A stretch of 29,217 nt of DNA from the IMG/VR virus record IMGVR_UViG_3300032326_000680, positions 1-29,217 of that record. One strand, written 5' to 3'. The translations under genes were made by a program, and so were the position numbers. The notes beneath the pieces were generated by a model, which worked only from the letters and a program-made list of their open reading frames with translations, was not told where the DNA came from and ran no database searches. This DNA comes from a virus. Below are positions 7,453 to 14,983 of the stretch, in pieces; position 1 is the first letter of the stretch, and each line of letters begins with the position of its first letter.

Positions 7453-8406
7453 ATGTATTTAAAAACAAACGAATATAAAAAAAGATATTCAATCTTCCCA
7501 GTGGTTCACAATGACTTATGGGAAGACTACAAGAAAGCCGAAGCACAAACATGGGTTGCTGAAGAACCAGATTTATCTAAGGATAGATTTGATGAATTAA
7601 AAGATGAAGAAAAATTATATTTAAAAAATATATTAGCTTTCTTCGCCATTTCAGATGGTTTGGTTATTGAAAATTTAGCTAATAACTTTCAAAGAGAAGT
7701 TGAAATATTAGAAGCGCAATACTTCTATGGTCATCAGACTTTTATTGAACAAGTACATGCAAATGGTTATTCATTACTTATTGAAACTTATATTAAAGAT
7801 TTAATTGAGAGAGATGAATTATTTAATTCAATGGAATCAAATCAAGCTGTAGCTAAAAAAGCTGCTTGGGCTGAAAATTGGATTCAACACCCATCTTTTG
7901 CACATAGATTATTAGCATTCGCATGTGTTGAAGGAATTTCATTTGCTAGTGTGTTTGCTGGTGTATTCTGGTATAGAACTAGAAATAAAATGCCAGGTCT
8001 TGGAGCGATGAATGAATTGATTTTACGTGATGAAACTTTTCATTATGAATTCGCTTTGAAGTTATATAAGAATTATTTAAAAGATTCTTATAAATTATCA
8101 AAAGATGAAATTAGAAAAATAGTTTTAGGTTGTTATGATGTAGAAAAAGTTTTCATCGAAGAAAGTATGCCAGAAGGATTACAAGGATTAACAAAAGAAG
8201 ATATGATTAAATATGTTCAGTATGTTACCGATATCGTATTAAATGATTTTGGATGTGAACTTGAATTCAATGTAAGAAACCCATTAGAATATATGTCTAG
8301 AATAGGATTATCTTCTAAAAATAATTTCTTTGAAAAAAGAGAAGGTGAATACACTAGAGTAGAAATACCTACAACTATGGATGGGATGTTTGACGAGGAT
8401 TTTTAA
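7453..8406 (+). CDS. nrdB: Ribonucleotide reductase class I, beta subunit (NrdB)
   Basis: This 317-aa protein is the radical-generating subunit that supplies dNTPs together with NrdA. All metal ligands are visible: D40 (EEPDLSKD), E99 and H102 (FIEQVHANGY), E160 (VEGISF), E194 and H197 (RDETFHYEF). The radical tyrosine is Y106, four residues after H102. The motifs FFAISDG and SLLIETYIKD resemble the eukaryote/Bacteroidota-type small subunits more than E. coli NrdB. The C-terminal tail (EIPTTMDGMFDEDF) is the usual acidic/aromatic peptide that docks on NrdA. The ATG at 7453 follows a 10-A run and no Shine-Dalgarno. A homing endonuclease gene separates it from nrdA. Confidence 0.95.
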   Translation: MYLKTNEYKKRYSIFPVVHNDLWEDYKKAEAQTWVAEEPDLSKDRFDELKDEEKLYLKNILAFFAISDGLVIENLANNFQREVEILEAQYFYGHQTFIEQVHANGYSLLIETYIKDLIERDELFNSMESNQAVAKKAAWAENWIQHPSFAHRLLAFACVEGISFASVFAGVFWYRTRNKMPGLGAMNELILRDETFHYEFALKLYKNYLKDSYKLSKDEIRKIVLGCYDVEKVFIEESMPEGLQGLTKEDMIKYVQYVTDIVLNDFGCELEFNVRNPLEYMSRIGLSSKNNFFEKREGEYTRVEIPTTMDGMFDEDF

Positions 8407-8420
8407 TCGTTAAAGCGAAT

Positions 8421-10091
8421 ATGGGTAAAACTACAAAAAAAAATACGGAATCGTTTATTGAAAGTGCTAAATTAGTGCATGGGGATATGTATGATTATTC
8501 TTTAGTGAATTATGTAAATAGTAAAACAAAAGTTAAAATTATTTGTCCAATCCATGGTATGTTTGAACAAATACCAGCAAATCATTTAAAGGGTGCAAAG
8601 TGTTTTAATTGTAAAATTGACAAATTAACATTACTTAATACATTAACTAATGATGAGTTTATTAGTAAAGCTAAAATTAAACATAATGATAAATATGATT
8701 ATTCGTTAGTTAACTATGTTCGAAATAGTGATAATGTAAAAATTATATGTCCAATTCATGGAGTTTTTGAACAACACCCTCAAGTTCATTTAAGAGGTTC
8801 TGGTTGTTTTGAATGCGGTAAGAAGATTGGTGCTGAGAAAATAAGCAAACTTAAATTTATGGGATTAGATGTTTTTGTTGAAAAATCTAAATCAATACAT
8901 GGTGAAAAGTATGATTATTCATTAGTTGAATATGTTGGTAGTGGTAAAAAGGTTAAAATTGTATGTCCTATTCATGGTGCCTTTTATCAAACACCATCAA
9001 TTCATTTAAGAGGTTCTGGTTGTAATGAATGTGGAGTTGAAAATACGACTAATAAAGTGTCTTATATGTATAATAAGTGTATTGAAATACATAGCGATAA
9101 ATATCAGTACGATTTTACTGGTTATAAGAACAATACGAGTAAAATAGATGTATATTGTGAAAAGCATGGTTGGTTCAAACAGAGATATAATAATCATTGT
9201 GACTTAAAACAAGGGTGTCCTAGTTGTAAAGCATATCGAAGTAAAGGTGAGATTGAAATTTATAATTTTTTAGTATCTTTAAATGTTAATGTTATCAATA
9301 ATGTTAAAGGTATTATAGATGAAGAGATTGATATTTATTTACCTGACTTAAAAATCGCAATAGAGTATGATGGTGAGTATTGGCATTCAACCCATAATAA
9401 GGATGAAAAGTGTGAATATGATAAAATGATTAAATGTAATGATAAAGATATTTTTTTACTTATATTTAGACATAAAGAATGGCTTGAAAAAAGTGAAATT
9501 ATTAAATCAATGATAAAAAATAAAATAGGTTTAATTGATAATAAAATTTATGCTAGAAAATGTGTAATAAATATTGTGAATAAAAAAGATAAATCATTAT
9601 TTTTGAAGAATAATCATATACAAGGAGATTCAGGGAGTTCAATTGATATTGGTTTATATTATAATGATGAATTAGTATCTTTGATGTCGTTTTCAAAATT
9701 AAGAAAAAATATGGGTCTTAAAAATAAAGATGGTCATTATGAGTTAATTAGATTTTGTAATAAAATAAATTTTAATGTTATTGGTGGATTCTCAAAATTA
9801 TTGACTTATTTTGTAAAAGAATATAAACCTATTGAAGTTATTAGTTATGCAAATAGAAGATGGAGTCATGGAAATGTTTATGAAAAAAATAATTTTGAAT
9901 TTATTAGAAATTCACCACCAACTTATAAATATTTAGTTAATAATAAACTTATTGATAGATTTAATTATAGAAAAGATGTATTAGTTAGTATGGGTTATGA
10001 TAAAAATAAAACAGAAAAACAAATAATGGATGAGTTAGGTTATCCTAGATTATATGACTGTGGTAATAAAGTTTATAAATTAAAAAAATAA
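8421..10091 (+). CDS. Free-standing homing endonuclease with four Cys/His modules, EDxHD nuclease and C-terminal extra domain
   Basis: This 556-aa protein lies between nrdB and nrdA. Four tandem modules of about 60 residues (11-269), each with HGxxYDYSLV, ICPxHG and a later CxxC, carry Cys/His sets such as C42-H45-C61-C64 and C110-H113-C129-C132; they resemble the DUF723-type repeats of phage homing endonucleases and probably bind DNA. A nuclease domain of the Vsr/EDxHD type follows (E277, D304, E315, H322, D334; motifs IDIYLPDLKIAIEYDG and YWH). Residues about 376-556 form a further domain (ARKCVI, LMSFSKLR, YELIRFCN, ISYANRRWS, PPTYKYL) that is often fused to such nucleases and looks GNAT/Mom-like; its role is unclear. 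The stop lies 6 bases before nrdA, so it is co-expressed with the reductase genes. The frame is intact. Confidence 0.85.
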   Translation: MGKTTKKNTESFIESAKLVHGDMYDYSLVNYVNSKTKVKIICPIHGMFEQIPANHLKGAKCFNCKIDKLTLLNTLTNDEFISKAKIKHNDKYDYSLVNYVRNSDNVKIICPIHGVFEQHPQVHLRGSGCFECGKKIGAEKISKLKFMGLDVFVEKSKSIHGEKYDYSLVEYVGSGKKVKIVCPIHGAFYQTPSIHLRGSGCNECGVENTTNKVSYMYNKCIEIHSDKYQYDFTGYKNNTSKIDVYCEKHGWFKQRYNNHCDLKQGCPSCKAYRSKGEIEIYNFLVSLNVNVINNVKGIIDEEIDIYLPDLKIAIEYDGEYWHSTHNKDEKCEYDKMIKCNDKDIFLLIFRHKEWLEKSEIIKSMIKNKIGLIDNKIYARKCVINIVNKKDKSLFLKNNHIQGDSGSSIDIGLYYNDELVSLMSFSKLRKNMGLKNKDGHYELIRFCNKINFNVIGGFSKLLTYFVKEYKPIEVISYANRRWSHGNVYEKNNFEFIRNSPPTYKYLVNNKLIDRFNYRKDVLVSMGYDKNKTEKQIMDELGYPRLYDCGNKVYKLKK

Positions 10092-10097
10092 AAAATT

Positions 10098-12254
10098 ATG
10101 AGAATAGTAAAAAGAGATAAGTCGTCACAAGCGTTTACACCGAATAAAATTTTAACAAGAATTAAAACACAAGCTAAAGGTCTTAAAGTTGATTCTGACA
10201 CTTTATTTAAAGAAGTTATTCCACTTATTAGTGATAACATCACAACAACTGAAATTGATGAAATAATAGCTTTTAAAGCTGCTGATAAAGTAATACAACA
10301 TCCAGATTATTCATTGTTAGGTGGTAGAATTCTATTATCTAGACAATCAAAATTAGTTGGTAAAGAATTACAACCAGTTGATTTAACTTATGATTTCTTT
10401 GCTGCAACAACTTTCCTTTCAAAATATTCTTTGAAAGATGATAAGAAAACACCAACCGAATTACCATCATGTATGTATAATCGTGTTTCTGGTTATTTAC
10501 ATGATGATAATGAAGCTGACCGTTTAGAATTGTTAGAAGAAATAATGTCAAAACGTGGAAACTTTGCAACACCAACATATACAAACGCTGGTGTTCCAGA
10601 AAGAAACGGTATGATTTCATGTAATTTAACACATTTAGATGAAGATTCATTTGAAGGTATTGAAGAAACACTTACAAAAATAGCGGCTGCATCTAAAGAA
10701 GGTTCTGGTATTGGTTTATTAATTGATAACTTACGTAGTAAAGACAGTATCGTTGAATCATTCAAAGGTAACGCTGGTGGTGTTATTAGACTAGCAGATA
10801 TGGTCCAATCTAAAATGAGATTCTATAAACAAGGTTCTCGTTCTGGAAGTTGTGCATTATACCTATCAGTATGGCATAGAGATATATTAGATTTCTTAGA
10901 TTTAACGTTACCAATTGGTGATGAACAATTAAGAACTAGAGATTTATTTACATCTGTTGTTATTAACGATTTATTCATGGAAAAATTACAGAATAATGAA
11001 GATTGGTATACATTCTGCCCCAATGATATCAAAAAAGCTGGGTTAACACCACTTTATGAATTACATGGTGATGCATTTGTTGCTGAATATAACAAAGCTG
11101 TTGAATTAGGTTTAGGTAAAAAAGTTAACCCTAAAACTATTTTTGACTCAATCATAAAATCACAAGTTGAAAGCGGTAAACCTTATGTGATGTTCAAAGA
11201 TAACGCTAACAAAAATAACATGCAAAGAAATATTGGAATAATTAAACAAAGTAATCTTTGTATTGAAGTGTTCCAAGCGTCAAGACCAAAATACACTCCG
11301 CAGTGTACGCTGGCTTCTGTTAACTTATCTGAACATGACACACTAGAAAGTATAGCTAAGACTACAAAAGTTCTTGTAAAGGCTTTAAATAAGGTAATAG
11401 ATAAAAATAAATGGTCTGACGATTGGAGTAAAGTTGCTGGTGAAGACCAAAGAGCATTAGCGATTGGTGTTGCTGGTATGGCTGACTTCTTTGCTAAGAA
11501 AAAAATATCATTTGAATCTGAAGATGCTAAAATATGGAATAAACTTATATTCGAAACAATGTACAAATCAGCGGTTGAAGAATCAATGAGATTAGCGATT
11601 GAGCAAGGTAGGAATTATCCAGCATGGGAAGGTAGTCCATATTCAAAAGGTGAGACATATATTGAAGGGTGGTCACCACTACCAGAAGGTCAACCAATAC
11701 CGATGTTAAATAGTCTTTTATTAGCACTAATGCCAACAGCATCATCTGCTATTTTATTAGGTGTTTTTGAATCTTTTGAACCAGTAACTGCTAATTTATT
11801 TACTAGAAGAGTAGGACAAGGAGAGTTCTTAATTGTTAATAAGTATTTAGTTAATGAATTATTAGAATTAGGTCTATGGAATAGAGATATGATTGATAAG
11901 ATTATTGCTAATCAAGGTAGTATACAAAATATTATGGTAATACCTGAAGATATTAGATATAGATATAAAGATGTTTGGGAAATACCACAAAAAGTATTAT
12001 TAGATTTATCAATAATAAGAAATAAATATGTTGACCAATCACAATCATTGAATGTATATCATTCAGATGCTAAATATGGTAAAATAGCTTCAGCATTAAT
12101 GTATGCTTGGAAAGGTGGATTAAAAACTGGTGTTTATTATACTAGAACTAAATCTAAAATTGATGCTAATAGCAAATTAGCTTCATCAAAAGTAAATGTT
12201 GTTTCTGAAAAACCAAAAGATAGTCCATTCGAATGTGTTGGATGTTCAGCATAA
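10098..12254 (+). CDS. nrdA: Ribonucleotide reductase class I, alpha subunit (NrdA)
   Basis: This 718-aa protein is the catalytic subunit reducing NDPs to dNDPs. It opens with an ATP-cone (VKRDKSSQAFTPNKI, then KAADKVIQ, residues 1-90), suggesting allosteric activity control. Active-site residues are C175 (ISCNLT), N386, C388 and E390 (NLCIEVF), and C403 (PQCTLASVNL). The radical-transfer tyrosines are Y680 and Y681 (GVYYTRTKSK). The C-terminal redox pair C713/C716 (FECVGCSA) would be reloaded by thioredoxin or glutaredoxin. E. coli NrdA has 761 residues, so the length is normal. It is the last gene of its transcript, followed by a strong terminator. Its partner NrdB lies upstream across the homing endonuclease gene. 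Confidence 0.95.
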   Translation: MRIVKRDKSSQAFTPNKILTRIKTQAKGLKVDSDTLFKEVIPLISDNITTTEIDEIIAFKAADKVIQHPDYSLLGGRILLSRQSKLVGKELQPVDLTYDFFAATTFLSKYSLKDDKKTPTELPSCMYNRVSGYLHDDNEADRLELLEEIMSKRGNFATPTYTNAGVPERNGMISCNLTHLDEDSFEGIEETLTKIAAASKEGSGIGLLIDNLRSKDSIVESFKGNAGGVIRLADMVQSKMRFYKQGSRSGSCALYLSVWHRDILDFLDLTLPIGDEQLRTRDLFTSVVINDLFMEKLQNNEDWYTFCPNDIKKAGLTPLYELHGDAFVAEYNKAVELGLGKKVNPKTIFDSIIKSQVESGKPYVMFKDNANKNNMQRNIGIIKQSNLCIEVFQASRPKYTPQCTLASVNLSEHDTLESIAKTTKVLVKALNKVIDKNKWSDDWSKVAGEDQRALAIGVAGMADFFAKKKISFESEDAKIWNKLIFETMYKSAVEESMRLAIEQGRNYPAWEGSPYSKGETYIEGWSPLPEGQPIPMLNSLLLALMPTASSAILLGVFESFEPVTANLFTRRVGQGEFLIVNKYLVNELLELGLWNRDMIDKIIANQGSIQNIMVIPEDIRYRYKDVWEIPQKVLLDLSIIRNKYVDQSQSLNVYHSDAKYGKIASALMYAWKGGLKTGVYYTRTKSKIDANSKLASSKVNVVSEKPKDSPFECVGCSA

Positions 12255-12272
12255 AATAACTAATGAATAATG

Positions 12273-12302
12273 AAACCCAATCTAATCGATTGGGTTTTTT
12301 GT
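12273..12302 (+). terminator. Rho-independent terminator after nrdA
   Basis: A 10-bp stem (AAACCCAATC / GATTGGGTTT) with loop TAATC spans 12273-12297 and runs into a T-rich tract to 12306. It lies 18 bases after the nrdA stop and marks the border between the metabolic/replication genes and the structural block. Confidence 0.85.
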
Positions 12303-12335
12303 TTTAATAAGATTTACAATAAAATATTGATTTAT

Positions 12336-12346
12336 TATATTTATAA
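12336..12346 (+). promoter_or_regulatory. Candidate late-promoter motif TATATTTATAA
   Basis: This motif starts 23 bases before the gp25-like ATG, in the 56-base gap after the nrdA terminator, where a new promoter is needed. No -33/-7 pair is visible there. The same motif (TATATTWATAA) recurs at 14591 and 28333 at similar distance from a start codon. It is purely A/T in an AT-rich genome, so it is a hypothesis from position and recurrence. Confidence 0.4.
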
Positions 12347-12358
12347 TAAAACAATATT

Positions 12359-12739
12359 ATGCCAAAATATATTAATATAACATTCCCATTTAAAAATAAT
12401 GATTTAGGTTATTATTTAGGTATGAATGAGATTGATAGTCAAGCAATTAAATCAGATTTAATGCATTTATTATTAACTAGAAAAGGCGAAAGATTATATA
12501 TGCCAGACTTTGGTACTAATTTACTAAGGTTCATATTCACTGAAAATACACCAAAAAATATAACTGATTTAAAGACAGAAATTAGAGATACAGTTAAAAA
12601 GTTCATACCGAATTTAACAATAAATGATGTTATAATAGAAACATCAGAATTAAGTGATTTTGCTGCGACAGTTAAGATTGATTATTCAATAACAAGTGGT
12701 GTTTTTTCTGAGAACGAGATTATTACTATAAATTTATAA
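12359..12739 (+). CDS. Baseplate wedge protein, gp25/GPW family
   Basis: This 126-aa protein has the size and signature of T4 gp25 (132 aa): an early FPF strand, then LLTRKGERLYMPDFG at residues 38-52 with the family's GER and P-x-FG residues, followed by the LLRFIF helix and a C-terminal half with alternating strands. gp25 joins the tail sheath to the baseplate wedge (gp6-gp7-gp53 in T4) and resembles the type VI secretion component TssE. It begins the structural block and is 12 bases ahead of the gp6-like gene, the T4 gene order. The start ATG follows an A/T-rich leader. Confidence 0.92.
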   Translation: MPKYINITFPFKNNDLGYYLGMNEIDSQAIKSDLMHLLLTRKGERLYMPDFGTNLLRFIFTENTPKNITDLKTEIRDTVKKFIPNLTINDVIIETSELSDFAATVKIDYSITSGVFSENEIITINL

Positions 12740-12751
12740 CATATTTAAATT

Positions 12752-14572
12752 ATGCCATCAATAAATTACAATACTAGAGATTTCAATTCAGTTAGGACTG
12801 AATTAATAAACTATATAAAACAATATTATCCAGAAACTTTATCAGCATTTAATGATGCTGGTGTTGGTGCGATGTTAATTGATTTAAATGCTGCGGTAGC
12901 TGATATGTTATCACATCATACTGATAGAGCATTTAATGAAACTAAATTAATTTATGCACAAGAGAAAAGTTCATTAATGGATATTGCTAGAAACTATGGG
13001 TTAAAAATACCATTTTATAGACCATCAGCAACAATATTAGATATTTCGGTAACATTACCAGTTAATGGTGATAGCCCAGATTATAGTTATGCACCTATTT
13101 TAAATGCTGGTTCTAAATTCAGTGGTGGTGGACAAATATTCGAAACAAAATATGATTGTGATTTTGCTAATCCATTTAATGGAAGTGGGATTCCTAATAG
13201 AACGGTAATACCTAACTATGATGCTAATAACACTATAATAAATTATGTTATAACAAAAAGAGAATTAGCAATAAATGGTAGTACGATATATTTTAAAAAT
13301 GTAATTAATACTAGTAATTACGTACCGTTCCCTGAATTTATTTTACCTGAAACTAATGTTTTATCTGTCGAATCTGTTATTATTTTACCAGGAACTAATT
13401 ATCAAAATATACCAGAATATAGTGAATTTTTTAATGATTCATTAAGATGGTATGAAGTTGATAGTTTAGCTGATGATTTAATATTTGTGGATGATAAATC
13501 AGGATTAAACAACAATTTTAATGTTAAAAAAGGTAAATACATAAGAACAAATAAAAGATTTATTACTGAATATACTGACAATGGATTTATTAAATTAATT
13601 TTCGGTGGTGGAACACAAGATGTAACATCATTATGCGATTTCAATGTTGATAAATCATTAGTAAATATGGTAGGTGATTTTATTAATAATAGTTCGTTTG
13701 GTATTATACCACCAACTAGTTCAACCATGTTTGTTAAATACAGAATTGGTGGTGGTGCAAATACAAATGTTGGTCCAAGCGTAATTACAAATGTTACTGA
13801 TATAAATGCTATAATTAATGGTAGTGATACAGCAATAAACACTGCTGTTAGAAATTCAATAACAGTAACAAATCCATTACCAGCTTTAGGTGGTAAGGAC
13901 CCTATAACTGTAGAAGAATTAAGAAACTTAATTAGATATAATTTTGCTTCACAAAATAGAGCTGTAACATTAAATGATTATAGAGCTATAATTGGTAAAA
14001 TGCCTGGTCAATATGGAATTCCATTCAGATACAATATAATGGAAGAACAAAACAAGATAAAAATATATATCTTAACATTAAATCAAGATGGAACAATATC
14101 TGAGATAAGTGATAATGTAATGAGAGAAAATATAGCAACATATTTATCTGATTATAGAATGATTAATGACTATGTTGAAGTAACAACAGGTAAAGTAATA
14201 AATTTAGGTTTTGAAGTTGATTTATTTATTGATAAGAAGTTTTCTCAATCACAAATAATATCACAATCAATTACTGCAATAAAGGATTATTTTAATGTTA
14301 ATAATTGGGATATGGGTGATAATATTTATTTATCTCAATTAATGGAAAAAATTAATAGTATTAATGGTGTCTTAAATGTTATTGAATTAAGAGTATACAA
14401 TAATGTTGGTAAAGGTATATATTCTTCATCTGCAATCACTCAACCATATTTAAATGAAGATACTAGACAAATAGATTTAATGAATGAAAACATATTATAT
14501 GGTGACCCTTACAGTATTTTTGAAATAAAATACCCTAATAGTGATATTAAAATAAGAGTTAAAAACATTTAA
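12752..14572 (+). CDS. Baseplate wedge protein, gp6 / baseplate J-like
   Basis: This 606-aa protein resembles T4 gp6 (660 aa). The N-terminus NYNTRDFNSVRTELINYIK and the following DAGVGAMLIDLNAAVAD helix with SHHTDRAFNETK (residues about 35-65) are the family's opening signature. The baseplate-J core follows, including GGKDPITVEELRNLIR (about 378-393) and AVTLNDYRAI (about 404-413). gp6 dimers form the continuous ring of the baseplate that holds the wedges together and passes the contraction signal to the sheath. It follows the gp25-like gene with a 12-base gap and is the second gene of the tail block. Confidence 0.88.
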   Translation: MPSINYNTRDFNSVRTELINYIKQYYPETLSAFNDAGVGAMLIDLNAAVADMLSHHTDRAFNETKLIYAQEKSSLMDIARNYGLKIPFYRPSATILDISVTLPVNGDSPDYSYAPILNAGSKFSGGGQIFETKYDCDFANPFNGSGIPNRTVIPNYDANNTIINYVITKRELAINGSTIYFKNVINTSNYVPFPEFILPETNVLSVESVIILPGTNYQNIPEYSEFFNDSLRWYEVDSLADDLIFVDDKSGLNNNFNVKKGKYIRTNKRFITEYTDNGFIKLIFGGGTQDVTSLCDFNVDKSLVNMVGDFINNSSFGIIPPTSSTMFVKYRIGGGANTNVGPSVITNVTDINAIINGSDTAINTAVRNSITVTNPLPALGGKDPITVEELRNLIRYNFASQNRAVTLNDYRAIIGKMPGQYGIPFRYNIMEEQNKIKIYILTLNQDGTISEISDNVMRENIATYLSDYRMINDYVEVTTGKVINLGFEVDLFIDKKFSQSQIISQSITAIKDYFNVNNWDMGDNIYLSQLMEKINSINGVLNVIELRVYNNVGKGIYSSSAITQPYLNEDTRQIDLMNENILYGDPYSIFEIKYPNSDIKIRVKNI

Positions 14573-14590
14573 TTTTTTTAATTAATATAC

Positions 14591-14601
14591 TATATTAATA
14601 A
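14591..14601 (+). promoter_or_regulatory. Candidate late-promoter motif TATATTAATAA
   Basis: This motif begins 24 bases before the ATG of the small membrane protein, in the 42-base gap after the gp6-like gene. It matches the motif at 12336 (one W position differs) and at 28333 exactly. No Bacteroidota -33/-7 pair is seen in the gap. Confidence 0.4.
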
Positions 14602-14614
14602 TTAAAAAAGTATT

Positions 14615-14983
14615 ATGGGTTGTAATTGCAAAAATAAAAATGTATTAGGTGTTGATGGCTTACCTATTCAAGAAAAACCAGCTATTTGGGTATCAGTTAT
14701 TAGTTATTCAGTAAAATTTGTTTTTTATGTTTTAGGTTTAGTGTTACTAGTACCAATCATAAATGTTTATTTAGTTTATTTATTATTTAAACTAGTGGTA
14801 TTGAATAAGAATGTAGATACATTAGATATGTTAAACTCTGTTATAAAACTAGGTAAACGATTAAACAGAGACGATGAAGAGGAAGAAGATGATGAAGAAG
14901 AAGAATACGATGAAGATGAATTAATTTTATCTGATTATGAAGATATAAACATATACGATAAGAATTTAGCTAATGTCAAATGA
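14615..14983 (+). CDS. Small membrane protein with acidic tail
   Basis: This 122-aa protein of unknown function begins MGCNCKNK, has one long hydrophobic stretch at residues 24-63 (long enough for two short membrane passes or a hairpin), a short basic segment and an extreme Glu/Asp run at about 86-102. There is no signal-peptidase II lipobox. It ends in TGA, overlapping the start of the 1611-aa tail gene by 11 bases, which suggests translational coupling. It may act in membrane-associated assembly or superinfection functions, or be an assembly partner of the giant protein, which also has a hydrophobic region. These roles are guesses. Confidence 0.72.
   Translation: MGCNCKNKNVLGVDGLPIQEKPAIWVSVISYSVKFVFYVLGLVLLVPIINVYLVYLLFKLVVLNKNVDTLDMLNSVIKLGKRLNRDDEEEEDDEEEEYDEDELILSDYEDINIYDKNLANVK

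Noticed and set aside
12255-12358. Bacteroidota -33/-7 promoter after the nrdA terminator
   Set aside because: With TTTG at 12298 the -7 position matches only about five of eight bases and the TTTG is part of the terminator tract.
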